Source of the DNA: Anthropogastromicrobium aceti
Lineage (GTDB): Bacteria; Bacillota; Clostridia; Lachnospirales; Lachnospiraceae
Direction: 5' to 3' (one strand)
NCBI RefSeq assembly: GCF_025567095.1
Contig: NZ_JAOQJH010000006.1
Length of the DNA: 64,000 nt
Below the pieces are notes generated by a model. That model ran no database searches, was not told the origin of the DNA, and worked only from the letters and a program-made list of their open reading frames with translations. Below are positions 34,669 through 44,235 of this stretch, piece after piece (position 1 is the stretch's first letter; each line of letters opens with the position of its first letter). The position numbers and the translations under genes were made by a program.

Positions 34669-34709
34669 TTTATTTTTAGAATTTATTCAATGAAATTGGT
34701 AAAATTGAA

Positions 34710-34738
34710 TTGAATTGTTTGAAATTTTGTGCTATGAT
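34710..34738 (+). promoter_or_regulatory. Promoter of the 495-residue unknown gene
   Basis: TTGAAT at 34710-34715, a 17-bp spacer and TATGAT at 34733-34738. Confidence 0.55.
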
Positions 34739-34791
34739 AGGTGCAGAAATCACATAGAAAAAGCTGCATGGCAGCGAAAGAGAGGTAACAA

Positions 34792-36279
34792 ATGGCAGAA
34801 GAAAAGATGCAGGCAGCAAAGGTTCTGCTTAAAAATCCATACAGACAGGTAATACTTCAGGATTATAATAAGACATTAGAAAGTCATAAATTCCGTAAAA
34901 AGGCAGAAGAAATTGAAAATGAGCTTTCATGGTTTACAGGAAAAAGCAGCCAGTACAGAGTAGAGGATCGTCAGGGCTTCTTTAAACATTTTCAGGAGCA
35001 TTATGCAGGCAAAAAGCATGCACCATTAGCACCTATGTATCGCCCGCTTAGCTCCTACAAGTTTGGCGAGGAACCGCAGATTGTTTATTTCATGATGCTT
35101 TTTGTAAAGAAGGATGAGGATTTAAAGCAGTTCCAGAATGATCATCCAAATCGTCAGGAGGTGCTTTCTAGTGATGTGCTTCGTATTCGATATCTGAAGC
35201 TTCGCAATGAATATCGTCTGCTTGGAGCTTTGCTTGACAGCTTAGATAAGGGTGTTGGCGCAATTGAGGTAACTATTGCAGAGCATTTTGTAACTGATTA
35301 TACTCAGAATATGGATAAGTTAAGCATATCCCAGTTAAACAGCCGTTTCTTCCGCTCATTACGTGCACAAAAGACTGATCAGAGTTTTGCTCTGTTAGAG
35401 CTTTTAAAACAGAAGGATGCACCGGATACAGATTATATGGAGCTGCTTGCAACATATAATGCAAGAGACTTTGAAAAGTTAGTTGAGCTCGCAGATAAGT
35501 TCCCGAAGGAAAACAGAAACTATCAGCCAGTTATGGTACTTCGCACAGAGGCACAGGCTCGTCTTGGAAATATTCAGGGATTTATTGACAGCTTTAAGGC
35601 AGTTGATGATGAGGTAGTTGATACAGTTCATTTCCTGTTCTTATTGCAGGAACTGATCACTCATGCAGATTATAAGGAACTGGATAATGATGAATTTGAT
35701 CTTTCTATTCAGGAGCTGTTAAAGAGCAAATTTAAGCAGGTAGAATCCTCCACATTTGCAGGTCCGGTTAGCAGAAACTTTGTAAACTTTCTGCTTGAAG
35801 GTCTTCCGATTGCAGAGGAGCTTGCAGCAATTAAGAAGGAAAAGGGTGAGGATGCAATTCCACAGGATCGCTTAGATCGTCTGTATCAGCTGCAGATGGC
35901 GCTCGATCTTTATCCAAATGAGGATGTGAGCAGCTTAATTGATATTGAAACTATTGAGGAAAATGGATCTGCAAAGAGCAGAGAGAAGATTGGCCGTCTG
36001 GCACTGAGTCTGCTTCTTGAGAAGAGCCAGGATAAGAGCTTTGATAATATTTATCTTGCATTCCAGGCACTGGCACGCATGGGACTTCAGAAGGCATTTG
36101 TAAGCAATGTTGAGAACAATTTGCCAGCGCTTGTTCAGTTTGGAAGAAGTGGACAAAGAAGAGCATTTGATCTTATTAAGGCCGCTTATATTGCAAAGAA
36201 AGGTGCAGGTCTTGATACAGCAGAGCTTGAGAAGATTCTGACAGAAAATAATATTAGTCTTGAGACTGAAGAGAAATAA
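34792..36279 (+). CDS. Unknown alpha-helical repeat protein
   Basis: A 495-residue cytoplasmic protein that I do not recognise. It is almost entirely alpha-helical with TPR- or HEAT-like periodicity (for example LLATYNARDFEKLVELADKF, then VMVLRTEAQARLGNIQGF). It has no signal peptide, membrane segment or catalytic motif. The ATG follows AGAGAGGTAACAA. It is transcribed alone between two terminators with its own promoter. A scaffold or protein-protein interaction role is plausible only by fold type. Confidence 0.7.
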   Translation: MAEEKMQAAKVLLKNPYRQVILQDYNKTLESHKFRKKAEEIENELSWFTGKSSQYRVEDRQGFFKHFQEHYAGKKHAPLAPMYRPLSSYKFGEEPQIVYFMMLFVKKDEDLKQFQNDHPNRQEVLSSDVLRIRYLKLRNEYRLLGALLDSLDKGVGAIEVTIAEHFVTDYTQNMDKLSISQLNSRFFRSLRAQKTDQSFALLELLKQKDAPDTDYMELLATYNARDFEKLVELADKFPKENRNYQPVMVLRTEAQARLGNIQGFIDSFKAVDDEVVDTVHFLFLLQELITHADYKELDNDEFDLSIQELLKSKFKQVESSTFAGPVSRNFVNFLLEGLPIAEELAAIKKEKGEDAIPQDRLDRLYQLQMALDLYPNEDVSSLIDIETIEENGSAKSREKIGRLALSLLLEKSQDKSFDNIYLAFQALARMGLQKAFVSNVENNLPALVQFGRSGQRRAFDLIKAAYIAKKGAGLDTAELEKILTENNISLETEEK

Positions 36280-36304
36280 ATCCGCAGCTATGCTGCCGGA
36301 ATGC

Positions 36305-36342
36305 AAAAAGGGGCAGCTGCTTTTTGAGCAGCCGCTCTTTTT
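36305..36342 (+). terminator. Terminator after the unknown helical protein
   Basis: AAAAAGGGGCAGCTGC, loop TTTTTGA, GCAGCCGCTCTTTTT. Confidence 0.85.
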
Positions 36343-36510
36343 GTTACCATGATCTATGGATAAACGCCTTTTGATTCGTTCCCGGGCACGGCAAAAGACG
36401 ATATGAAGACAGTATGTACAGAATATCTTGTTTTATTCTGTTCGACACGAGATTTTTCACCGGCATTTGTGCCTGAAATAAAAGGCACAGGAAGATATGA
36501 GGATTTAAGA

Positions 36511-38517
36511 ATGGAAGAACGATATTTGCAGCTTTTGGCAAGAGAATACCCAAACCGTCAGGCAGCGCTGTGCGAAATCGCAAATTTGACAGCAATGAGC
36601 AGCCTGCCAAAAGGAACAGAATATTTTTTTAGTGATCTACATGGGGAGCATAAGGGCTTTTCAGAGTTGATGAACGGTGCATCAGGAGTAATTCGTGAGA
36701 AGATTCGTATTCAATTTCAGGATGTACTGACTAATCCACAGCAAAATCAGCTTGCCAATTTGATTTATGATCCGGTTAAGGTACTTAGTTTGATGCATGA
36801 GTATGGCAGAGATACAAATGAATGGATGAAGAATACTATTTTTTATCTGACGCAGCTGTGCCGCAGTGTCAGTGCTAAATATTCACGTGTGCATGTGAGA
36901 AGCAAAATTCCGCATGAGTATGATTACCTTATGGAAGAACTTTTATATCCAGGTCAGGACGAGGGCCGTTTAGAATATGGAAGCAGCATTATTGAGGCAG
37001 TTGTGTCAAGTGGGCTTGCAGATACGTTTATTCCCCAGTTTTGCAAGTTGATCCGCAGTCTGACAATGGATTGGATTCATGTAATTGGTGATATTTTTGA
37101 CAGAGGACCACGCCCAGACAGGATCATGGAGGAATTAATTGAATATGGCGATGTTGATATTCAGTGGGGAAATCATGATATTTCATGGATGGGTGCTGCA
37201 TGCGGAAACCGTGTATTAATTGCAAATGTTGTGCGCATGGGAATTAGCTATAACAATTTTGACTGCCTTGAAGATGGTTATGGAATCAATTTGCGTCCTT
37301 TATCAGATTTTGCATCAGAGGTTTACCGCGATGATTTGTGCGAGCGCTTTTTGCCAAAGGTATTAGATGAAAATGTCTATGATAAGGTGGCAAAGAGTCT
37401 GTCAGCTAAAATGCATAAAGCGATGGCTATTATCCAGCTAAAACTTATTGGCCAGATGGTGCACCGTCATCCAGAATATCATATGGAAGATAGAAATTTG
37501 CTTGAACATATTGATTACGAGAAAGGACTGTATAAGTATAATGGAATTACGTGCCCGTTAACTGATACGAATTTTCCAACGGTTGATCCTAAAAATCCGC
37601 TTGAGCTTACACAAAAGGAAGCGCAGCTTATGGATGTGTTAGCTGCATCATTTGCACACAGCGAAGCTTTGCAGCGTCATGTGCGTTTTCTTTACAGCAG
37701 CGGAAGCATGTATTTATGTATGAATGGAAATCTGTTGTTTCATGGCTGTATTCCGATGAATGAAGATGGAAGCTTTGAAAGAGTCGAGGTGGATGGAGAA
37801 AAATATGCTGGCAGGGCGCTGCTTGATCGTCTTGAGCGGGCAGCGAGAGAAGCCTATTTTCTTCCTAAGGATCACCCGGATAAGCAAAAGAATGTTGACA
37901 AGATGTGGCTTTTGTGGTGCAGTGCACAGTCACCTTTATTTGGTAAGAGCCGAATGTCTGCATTTGAACGATATTTTACAAAAGAGAAAGCACTGCATGA
38001 GGAGGTATATAATAGCTATTATCGTCTGAGTGCAGATTCACATGTGTGCGAGCAGATTTTAAAGGAATTTGGCGTAGATCCTGTACATGGTCATATAATA
38101 AATGGTCATGTTCCTGTTCGTCAAAAAGATGGTGAAAATCCGGTTAAGGCAGATGGAAAGTTATATGTAATTGATGGAGGATTGTCAAAAGCTTATCAGG
38201 CCAAAACTGGTATTGCAGGCTACACTCTGATTTTTAATTCACATTATCTTGCACTGGCACAGCATCATGATTATATTTCACATCCATTGTCTAAGCCAGA
38301 ATCAGATGATATGCCAACTCTTCAGATTACACAGAAAATGGACAAAAGAATACTTGTATCAGACACGGATGCAGGCAAGAAGCTTTCTCAAAGAATTGAA
38401 GAACTGCGCCTTCTTGTAAAGGCATATGAAAATGGCAGTTTTGTAGAGCGGGCTATCGCTGCATATCCAAAAACGATTCCGAGTCTTCATATGGAAACTA
38501 TGGAAATTGTACGATAA
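36511..38517 (+). CDS. fbp: Fructose-1,6-bisphosphatase, Firmicutes (class III) type
   Basis: A 668-residue protein; the ATG at 36511 lies 8 bp after GAGG, and the result starts MEERYLQLLAREYPN as in the family. The in-frame extension to 36403 lacks a comparable site. Metallophosphatase motifs are FFSDLHGEHKGF, GDIFDRGPRPD, WGNHDISWMG and INGHVPV. It removes the 1-phosphate of fructose-1,6-bisphosphate in gluconeogenesis. The branching enzyme gene follows, which links it to glycogen storage. Confidence 0.92.
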   Translation: MEERYLQLLAREYPNRQAALCEIANLTAMSSLPKGTEYFFSDLHGEHKGFSELMNGASGVIREKIRIQFQDVLTNPQQNQLANLIYDPVKVLSLMHEYGRDTNEWMKNTIFYLTQLCRSVSAKYSRVHVRSKIPHEYDYLMEELLYPGQDEGRLEYGSSIIEAVVSSGLADTFIPQFCKLIRSLTMDWIHVIGDIFDRGPRPDRIMEELIEYGDVDIQWGNHDISWMGAACGNRVLIANVVRMGISYNNFDCLEDGYGINLRPLSDFASEVYRDDLCERFLPKVLDENVYDKVAKSLSAKMHKAMAIIQLKLIGQMVHRHPEYHMEDRNLLEHIDYEKGLYKYNGITCPLTDTNFPTVDPKNPLELTQKEAQLMDVLAASFAHSEALQRHVRFLYSSGSMYLCMNGNLLFHGCIPMNEDGSFERVEVDGEKYAGRALLDRLERAAREAYFLPKDHPDKQKNVDKMWLLWCSAQSPLFGKSRMSAFERYFTKEKALHEEVYNSYYRLSADSHVCEQILKEFGVDPVHGHIINGHVPVRQKDGENPVKADGKLYVIDGGLSKAYQAKTGIAGYTLIFNSHYLALAQHHDYISHPLSKPESDDMPTLQITQKMDKRILVSDTDAGKKLSQRIEELRLLVKAYENGSFVERAIAAYPKTIPSLHMETMEIVR

Positions 38518-38549
38518 CGTTAAAACAAACACGAATATTCATAGAGATA

Positions 38550-38578
38550 TTGACGAAAAACATAAAAAGGTGTATGAT
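38550..38578 (+). promoter_or_regulatory. Promoter of the branching enzyme gene
   Basis: TTGACG at 38550-38555, a 17-bp spacer and TATGAT at 38573-38578, about 61 bp before the start codon. Confidence 0.7.
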
Positions 38579-38639
38579 ATATCTGTCTATTCGTAATTTC
38601 AGAAAAGGTTTTGTAGGAACCGGAAAGGTAAGGAAAGTT

Positions 38640-40943
38640 ATGAAGTACAAGATTATGGAATACGATGATGTGCTGAAGCTTTATGAGGCTGACCTAGATC
38701 TGCGCGTCAATGATTATCATAAAAAAAGGGAGGAACTTATTGGCGCAAATGGATCAATTGTGGATTTTGCCAATGGACATGAATATTTTGGTATACACAG
38801 AACATCGGAAGGGTGGGTTTACCGTGAGTGGGCACCGGGCGCTTCTAAGATGTATCTGGCAGGTGAGTTCAATGGCTGGAATCACAGAAAACATCCAATG
38901 GAGCGTTTAGAAAACGGCGTTTTCGAGATAAAGCTTTCTAAGGATACGCTGTGGAATGGATGTAAGGTCTTAGCAATTGTAGAGCATGATGGTCAGGAGC
39001 TTGAGAGAATCCCACTGTATGCACGCAGAGTTGTTCAGGATCCTACAACCTATCTTTGGAGTGCAGAGGTTTATGATCCAGAGACACCATTTGCATGGAC
39101 GGATCAGGATTTCCACAGTGAACTTCCGCCGTATATTTATGAGTGTCATGTTGGTATGGCTCAGGAGGAGAGAAAAGTTGGTTCTTATCTTGAATTTGCA
39201 GATAAGATACTTCCGCGCATACAAAATCTTGGATATAATACTATTCAGATTATGGCTATTATGGAGCATCCTTACTACGGTTCCTTTGGTTATCAGATCG
39301 GCAGCTTTTTCGCACCAGCTTCTCGAAGCGGTATGCCAGAAGATCTGAAATATCTTGTAAATAAGGCACATAGTATGGGTATTCGTGTGCTGCTTGATGT
39401 TGTACATTCTCATGCGGCAAAGAATACACGTGAGGGAATCAACGAGTTCGATGGAACAGATTACCAGTTCTTCCACAGTGGCGCAAGAGGTTATCATCAG
39501 GCTTGGGATACCAGATTGTTTAATTATGGAAAGAATGAAGTTATTCATTTCCTGCTTTCAAATTTAAAGTACTGGATGAAGGAATTCCATTTTGATGGTT
39601 TCCGTTTTGATGGTGTTACAAGTATGCTTTATCTTGATCATGGTCTTGGAACAAGCTTTGACAATTATGACAAGTATTTTTCCATGAACACAGATATTGA
39701 AGCAATTACTTATCTTACATTGGCAAATGAGCTTATTCATGAGGTAAATCCGAATGCAATGAGTATCGCAGAGGATATGTCAGGTATGCCAGGCATGTGT
39801 ATTCCAATTGAAGAGGGCGGTATTGGTTTTGATTATCGTCTTGCAATGGGTATTCCAGATATGTGGATCAAGTTCTTAAAGGAATACAAGGATGAAGATT
39901 GGGATATGTGGAAGCTTTGGCATGAGCTTACCAGCCACAGACCACATGAGAAGGTAATTGCTTATGCAGAGTCTCATGACCAGGCACTTGTTGGTGATAA
40001 GACAATTATGTTCCGTTTATGTGATAAGGAAATGTATTGGTCTATGGAGAAGAATACCCAGAACTACATCATTGACAGAGGTGTGGCACTGCACAAGATG
40101 ATTCGCTTTATTACGATGACACTTGGTGGCGAGGGCTATTTAAACTTCATGGGCAATGAATTTGGTCATCCAGAGTGGATTGATTTCCCAAGAGAGGGCA
40201 ATGGCTGGAGCTATCATTATTGCAGACGTCAGTGGAGCTTAGTTGACAATCCAAACTTAAAGTACTGCTGGCTGAATGATTTTGATAAGGCAATGATTTC
40301 ATTCACAAAAGAGCACCATATCTTAGAAGATGAGAACCCATACAATATGTGGGTACATCAGCAGGATGATATGATGATTTATGAGAAGGGAAATGTTGTA
40401 TTTGCATTTAACTTCCATCCAAATCGTTCTTTTGAGGGCTATTTTGTTCCAGTATCTAAGGCTGGAAAGTATCATGCTGTATTGACATCAGATGAGAGCA
40501 GATTTGGTGGACAGGATCGTATTGCGAAGGACGTTGTCTATAATACGGTTGAACTTCCAGATGGAAGAACAGGCTTCTTTGCTTATCTGCCAAGCCGTAC
40601 AGCAGCAGCATTTTGCAGAATCGAGGATGCAGTATCAAAAAAAGAGACTGCCGCAGCTAAGGATGCGGTAGAAAAACCAAAGAGAGGCCGTCCGAGAAAA
40701 GCAAAGACAGAAGAACTCACAGAGGCAGCAAAGACAGAAAAGCCAACTAGATCAAGAAGAGTAAAAAAGGAAGCTGCAGAAGAAGTACCGGCAGAGAAGC
40801 CAAAGAGAGGCCGCCCAAGAAAGGTTAAGGAACAAGAACCAGAAGTGACGCCAAAGAAAGAGGCAGCAGAGGTACCAGCAGAAAAACCAAAGAGAGGCCG
40901 TCCGAGAAAAAAGCCAGTTGAGGCAGCGGCACCTGAAAAATAA
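38640..40943 (+). CDS. glgB: 1,4-alpha-glucan branching enzyme with C-terminal AT-hook tail
   Basis: A 767-residue protein. The ATG at 38640 follows AAGGAAAGTT; the frame from 38550 begins in the promoter. An N-terminal CBM48 (YREWAPGASKMYLAGEFNGWN) precedes a GH13 barrel: nucleophile region FDGFRFDGVTSMLYLDHG, acid/base IAEDMSGMPG and YAESHDQALVGDK. These are closer to eukaryote-like GH13_8 enzymes than to E. coli GlgB. The last 105 residues are a Lys/Glu/Ala/Pro tail with three KPKRGRPRK motifs at about 679, 720 and 749, which is the AT-hook consensus. The enzymatic role is firm; the tail is highly unusual. Confidence 0.93.
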   Translation: MKYKIMEYDDVLKLYEADLDLRVNDYHKKREELIGANGSIVDFANGHEYFGIHRTSEGWVYREWAPGASKMYLAGEFNGWNHRKHPMERLENGVFEIKLSKDTLWNGCKVLAIVEHDGQELERIPLYARRVVQDPTTYLWSAEVYDPETPFAWTDQDFHSELPPYIYECHVGMAQEERKVGSYLEFADKILPRIQNLGYNTIQIMAIMEHPYYGSFGYQIGSFFAPASRSGMPEDLKYLVNKAHSMGIRVLLDVVHSHAAKNTREGINEFDGTDYQFFHSGARGYHQAWDTRLFNYGKNEVIHFLLSNLKYWMKEFHFDGFRFDGVTSMLYLDHGLGTSFDNYDKYFSMNTDIEAITYLTLANELIHEVNPNAMSIAEDMSGMPGMCIPIEEGGIGFDYRLAMGIPDMWIKFLKEYKDEDWDMWKLWHELTSHRPHEKVIAYAESHDQALVGDKTIMFRLCDKEMYWSMEKNTQNYIIDRGVALHKMIRFITMTLGGEGYLNFMGNEFGHPEWIDFPREGNGWSYHYCRRQWSLVDNPNLKYCWLNDFDKAMISFTKEHHILEDENPYNMWVHQQDDMMIYEKGNVVFAFNFHPNRSFEGYFVPVSKAGKYHAVLTSDESRFGGQDRIAKDVVYNTVELPDGRTGFFAYLPSRTAAAFCRIEDAVSKKETAAAKDAVEKPKRGRPRKAKTEELTEAAKTEKPTRSRRVKKEAAEEVPAEKPKRGRPRKVKEQEPEVTPKKEAAEVPAEKPKRGRPRKKPVEAAAPEK

Positions 40944-40953
40944 TTATTATATA

Positions 40954-41003
40954 ATGATATGAAAAAGAGGAACTGTTTTGCAGTTCCTCTTTTTCATATC
41001 ATT
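40954..41003. terminator. Bidirectional terminator between glgB and the AraC gene
   Basis: A perfect 22-bp stem around loop TTTTG, with A and T runs on both flanks so that it works in both directions. Its right end overlaps the AraC stop codon. Confidence 0.92.
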
Positions 41004-41943
41004 AGCGTTCTGCTTCCATCCAGCCATTAAATTTCATGATCTTAGATTTTTGCAGTCGTTCATCCTGACTGTCACAGCAGCGATATTCTCGTGGTGACAT
41101 GCCGATCATACGGCTGAAATAACGGTTAAAGCTGGAAATTGAATGAAAACCAACATCTTCCGATATATTTAATATAGAGTTTTCAGTTGAGCGAAGCTGA
41201 TAGCATGCTTTATTGATACGTACAGTGTTTAAATATTCGAGTGGGCTGCGTCCCATCGCAAGATTGAAAATACGCCTAAAATGCGTTGGGCTTAATCCGC
41301 ATAGCTCTGCTAAATAATCCATCGAAAAGGTTGTCATATAATTTTGCTTGATATACTCAAGTGCCGGGACGATTGAGAGCGTAGAGGCACTGTCTAACGT
41401 TTCTGGTGCAGTTTCCTGCTTAGGAAGAAAATTAACGGCGTCAATCAGTAGTGAAAGAAAATCAGAACGAACCTTTAAGTGATGATTAGAAGGCTTTTCC
41501 TGTATTGAGTAGCATATTTGGTTAAAATAAAATGAAACAGAAGGGCTATGACCTGATGGAATTAAAAAAGCAGAATTTATTTTTCGAAGCAATTCTGATG
41601 TTTGCTTAGCATATCCGCCAGTCAATGGGTCAAGAAGCTCCTGCGGATCTACAAACAGGTATGTCCATAGACTTTGTGTACCAGGTGCACTATATGTTGT
41701 GTGAGGAATGTTTCGTGCAATTATGGTAATATCGCCAGCCGAAAAATGGCGGCTTTCTTTTTGGATAATTAGTGTACCTTCTCCTTCGTGACAAAGACCA
41801 ATTTCAAGACAGTTATGAAAGTGAAGATTGGCACTTGGAACATCAGAAATCCACCACTGGTTTCCTGTCAGCAGCAGAATAGGAAATTCAACACGAAGCG
41901 GGTAATTACGAAATTCAGTAATAATATTTTTTTGTTTAGCCAT
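41002..41943 (-). CDS. AraC-family transcriptional regulator
   Basis: A 313-residue protein transcribed leftward. The ATG at 41943 has GGAG about 7 bp upstream; that GGAG lies within codons of the longer frame starting at 41955. An N-terminal cupin-like sensor (FHNCLEIGLCHEGEGTLII) is followed by two helix-turn-helix units: MDYLAELCGLSPTHFRRIF and ISEDVGFHSISSFNRYFSR, ending MSPREYR. It is divergent from the CUT1 sugar transporter operon and probably activates it in response to its sugar. Confidence 0.9.
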   Translation of the reverse strand: MAKQKNIITEFRNYPLRVEFPILLLTGNQWWISDVPSANLHFHNCLEIGLCHEGEGTLIIQKESRHFSAGDITIIARNIPHTTYSAPGTQSLWTYLFVDPQELLDPLTGGYAKQTSELLRKINSAFLIPSGHSPSVSFYFNQICYSIQEKPSNHHLKVRSDFLSLLIDAVNFLPKQETAPETLDSASTLSIVPALEYIKQNYMTTFSMDYLAELCGLSPTHFRRIFNLAMGRSPLEYLNTVRINKACYQLRSTENSILNISEDVGFHSISSFNRYFSRMIGMSPREYRCCDSQDERLQKSKIMKFNGWMEAER

Positions 41944-42193
41944 AGTATACTCCATTAATGATATTGATTTTGTATAAAATAATGTGTTAGTGTTACTTCT
42001 ATTCTAAAATAATATGTCATCTTTGTCAAATTAAAAAGCAGGGGGCGGCTATGAATACACAAAATATATGAAAAGGGTTGAAAATGCATAGTATATGGAA
42101 AGGTTTGATTAGAAAAAATGATAGAGTGTGCTACAATGAAGACAATCAAGGGCAACATATTGCACTATAAAAAGAGAAAGGAGGAGACAAACT

Positions 42194-43141
42194 ATGGCAA
42201 AAGCTACAATTAGCAAGGGCGTAAAGACAAAAACGACCTGGGCAAATGCTTTGAAACGGGACTGGCAGTTATATCTGCTTTTGATGATTCCGGTTGCTTT
42301 AGTTGTGATCTTCAATTATGCATCATATGGCGGCATTCGTATGGTATTTATGGACTATAAACCTGCAAAGGGTTATGCCGGCAGTAAATGGGTAGGTTGG
42401 GCAACGTTCCAGAAGGTATTTAAGGATAAGGATTTTATCCGTGCGTTAAAGAGTTCTATCGTATTTAACCTTTTGGATCTGGCAGTTGGTTTTCCAATGC
42501 CAATCATTCTGGCATTGATTTTAAATGAACTTCGCTTTCCGCGTTTTAAGAAGGTTACGCAGACTATTCTTTATCTGCCTCATTTCCTTTCTTGGGTTAT
42601 CGTCGGAAGCGTTGCTTATCAGATGTTCCGTCCAACCACTGGTATGGTAAACGTATTCTTAATGAATGCAGGTATTATCCAGAATGGTATTCCATTTTTG
42701 ACTGAAAAATGGCACTGGGCAGTAACCTACCTGTTAATCGGTGTATGGCAGGGAATGGGCTGGGGCACCATTATTTATCTGGCAGCAATCACTGGTATTA
42801 GTGGTGAGCTTTATGAAGCAGCTATGATCGATGGTGCAAACCGTTGGCAGCGTATGTGGAACATTACGCTTCCTGGTATCAGAGGAACTGTTGTTACATT
42901 GCTTATCATGAATCTTGGTAAGGTTATGGGAAGTAACTACGAGCGTCTGGATCAGTTTGGAAATACGCAGGTTAAGGATTTCTCTTATCAGCTTGCTATC
43001 TATATTTACGATAAAGGTCTTGCAAGTGCGAAGTTTAGTATGGCAACTGCCGTAGGTTTGTTCCAGTCTCTAGTAGGACTTGTACTTGTTTTGTTATCTG
43101 ACCGCATTGCAAAGATGCTTGGTGAGGAAGGATTATTATAA
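42194..43141 (+). CDS. CUT1 sugar ABC permease 1 (LplB-like)
   Basis: A 315-residue membrane protein with about six helices. The EAA loop is YEAAMIDGANRWQRMWNITLPGI. LplB/YteP-type permeases import oligosaccharides, often from plant or host glycans. AAAGGAGGAG precedes the ATG. The intergenic region 41944-42193 is shared with the AraC gene and should hold its operator; no unambiguous promoter was found. Confidence 0.92.
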   Translation: MAKATISKGVKTKTTWANALKRDWQLYLLLMIPVALVVIFNYASYGGIRMVFMDYKPAKGYAGSKWVGWATFQKVFKDKDFIRALKSSIVFNLLDLAVGFPMPIILALILNELRFPRFKKVTQTILYLPHFLSWVIVGSVAYQMFRPTTGMVNVFLMNAGIIQNGIPFLTEKWHWAVTYLLIGVWQGMGWGTIIYLAAITGISGELYEAAMIDGANRWQRMWNITLPGIRGTVVTLLIMNLGKVMGSNYERLDQFGNTQVKDFSYQLAIYIYDKGLASAKFSMATAVGLFQSLVGLVLVLLSDRIAKMLGEEGLL

Positions 43142-43156
43142 GGAGGGTGAATTGTC

Positions 43157-44074
43157 ATGGCAAAGAAAAATAAAGAAAATGACATTGTTACCGACGGTAG
43201 CAGAGCCATAACTAAATTTCATGTCAGCGACGTCGTGATGGTGGTCATCCTTGTGATCCTGTGTGCGACTTGTGTAGTTCCATTTATTCACTTGCTGGCA
43301 AAGTCTGTTTCAAGTAATACAGCAGTTTTGGCAAAGAGAGTCAGCTTTTGGCCGATTGGCTTTAATCTGGATGCATATACATCCATTTTTGAGGATGGTT
43401 CTATGGTTCGTTCCTTCCTGTACAGTGTAATAGTTACATTAGTGTTTACCTTAATGGGTATGATCGCTTGTACATGTGCAGCTTATCCACTGTCAAGAAA
43501 GAGATTAAAGGGAAGAACATTCTTCACATTTATCCTGATGTTTCCTATGTATTTTAGTGCAGGTTTGATTCCTACATATCTGCTGTATTCTGATTTACAT
43601 ATGCTTGATACTGTGTGGGTATTGATCTTACCATTAATTTATGCACCATACAACATGTTAATTATGAAAACCTACTTCCAGTCCAATATTCCGGACAGCT
43701 TGGAGGAGGCAGCATTTCTTGACGGTGCAACAAACTTCCAGATCATCTGGAAAATTGTACTTCCGCTGTCAAAGCCAATTTTGGCAACTTTGTCACTGTT
43801 CTATGCAGTAGGACGTTGGAACGCTTATGCAGATAATAAATACTATATTCGTTCTGAGGGTTTAAAGATGGTTCAGTATAAGTTGTCACAGCTTGTATCT
43901 TCTGCATCAGAGGCACAGACAGCACAGCTTTCTGGTGAGGTTGTTGTTACAAGTACACCAGAAGTACTTCAGGCAGCATGTATTATGTTCGTAACTATTC
44001 CGATCATTTGTGTATATCCGTTCTTACAGAAATATTTTGTAAAGGGTGTTATGATCGGAGCTGTAAAGGGCTGA
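43157..44074 (+). CDS. CUT1 sugar ABC permease 2 (YtcP/LplC-like)
   Basis: A 305-residue membrane protein with about six helices and EAA loop LEEAAFLDGATNFQIIWKIVLPLSKP. AAGGAGGGTGAATTGTC precedes the ATG, 15 bp after the first permease gene. It completes the transport channel. No ATPase gene lies in the cluster, so a shared MsmX-type ATPase from elsewhere is likely used, as is usual in Firmicutes. Confidence 0.92.
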   Translation: MAKKNKENDIVTDGSRAITKFHVSDVVMVVILVILCATCVVPFIHLLAKSVSSNTAVLAKRVSFWPIGFNLDAYTSIFEDGSMVRSFLYSVIVTLVFTLMGMIACTCAAYPLSRKRLKGRTFFTFILMFPMYFSAGLIPTYLLYSDLHMLDTVWVLILPLIYAPYNMLIMKTYFQSNIPDSLEEAAFLDGATNFQIIWKIVLPLSKPILATLSLFYAVGRWNAYADNKYYIRSEGLKMVQYKLSQLVSSASEAQTAQLSGEVVVTSTPEVLQAACIMFVTIPIICVYPFLQKYFVKGVMIGAVKG

Positions 44075-44235
44075 TTGGGATTCAAAAAGATTTTATTACA
44101 AATCGTTACGTGAATTATAGAAATGACATCAAAGGAATTTGACAACAAGGGGCAATAAGATACGATATAACGTCGTTGCCTGCTGAAGGCGGCGGCAAAA
44201 TATATAACGATCTTTATATAAGGAGGAATTTTACT

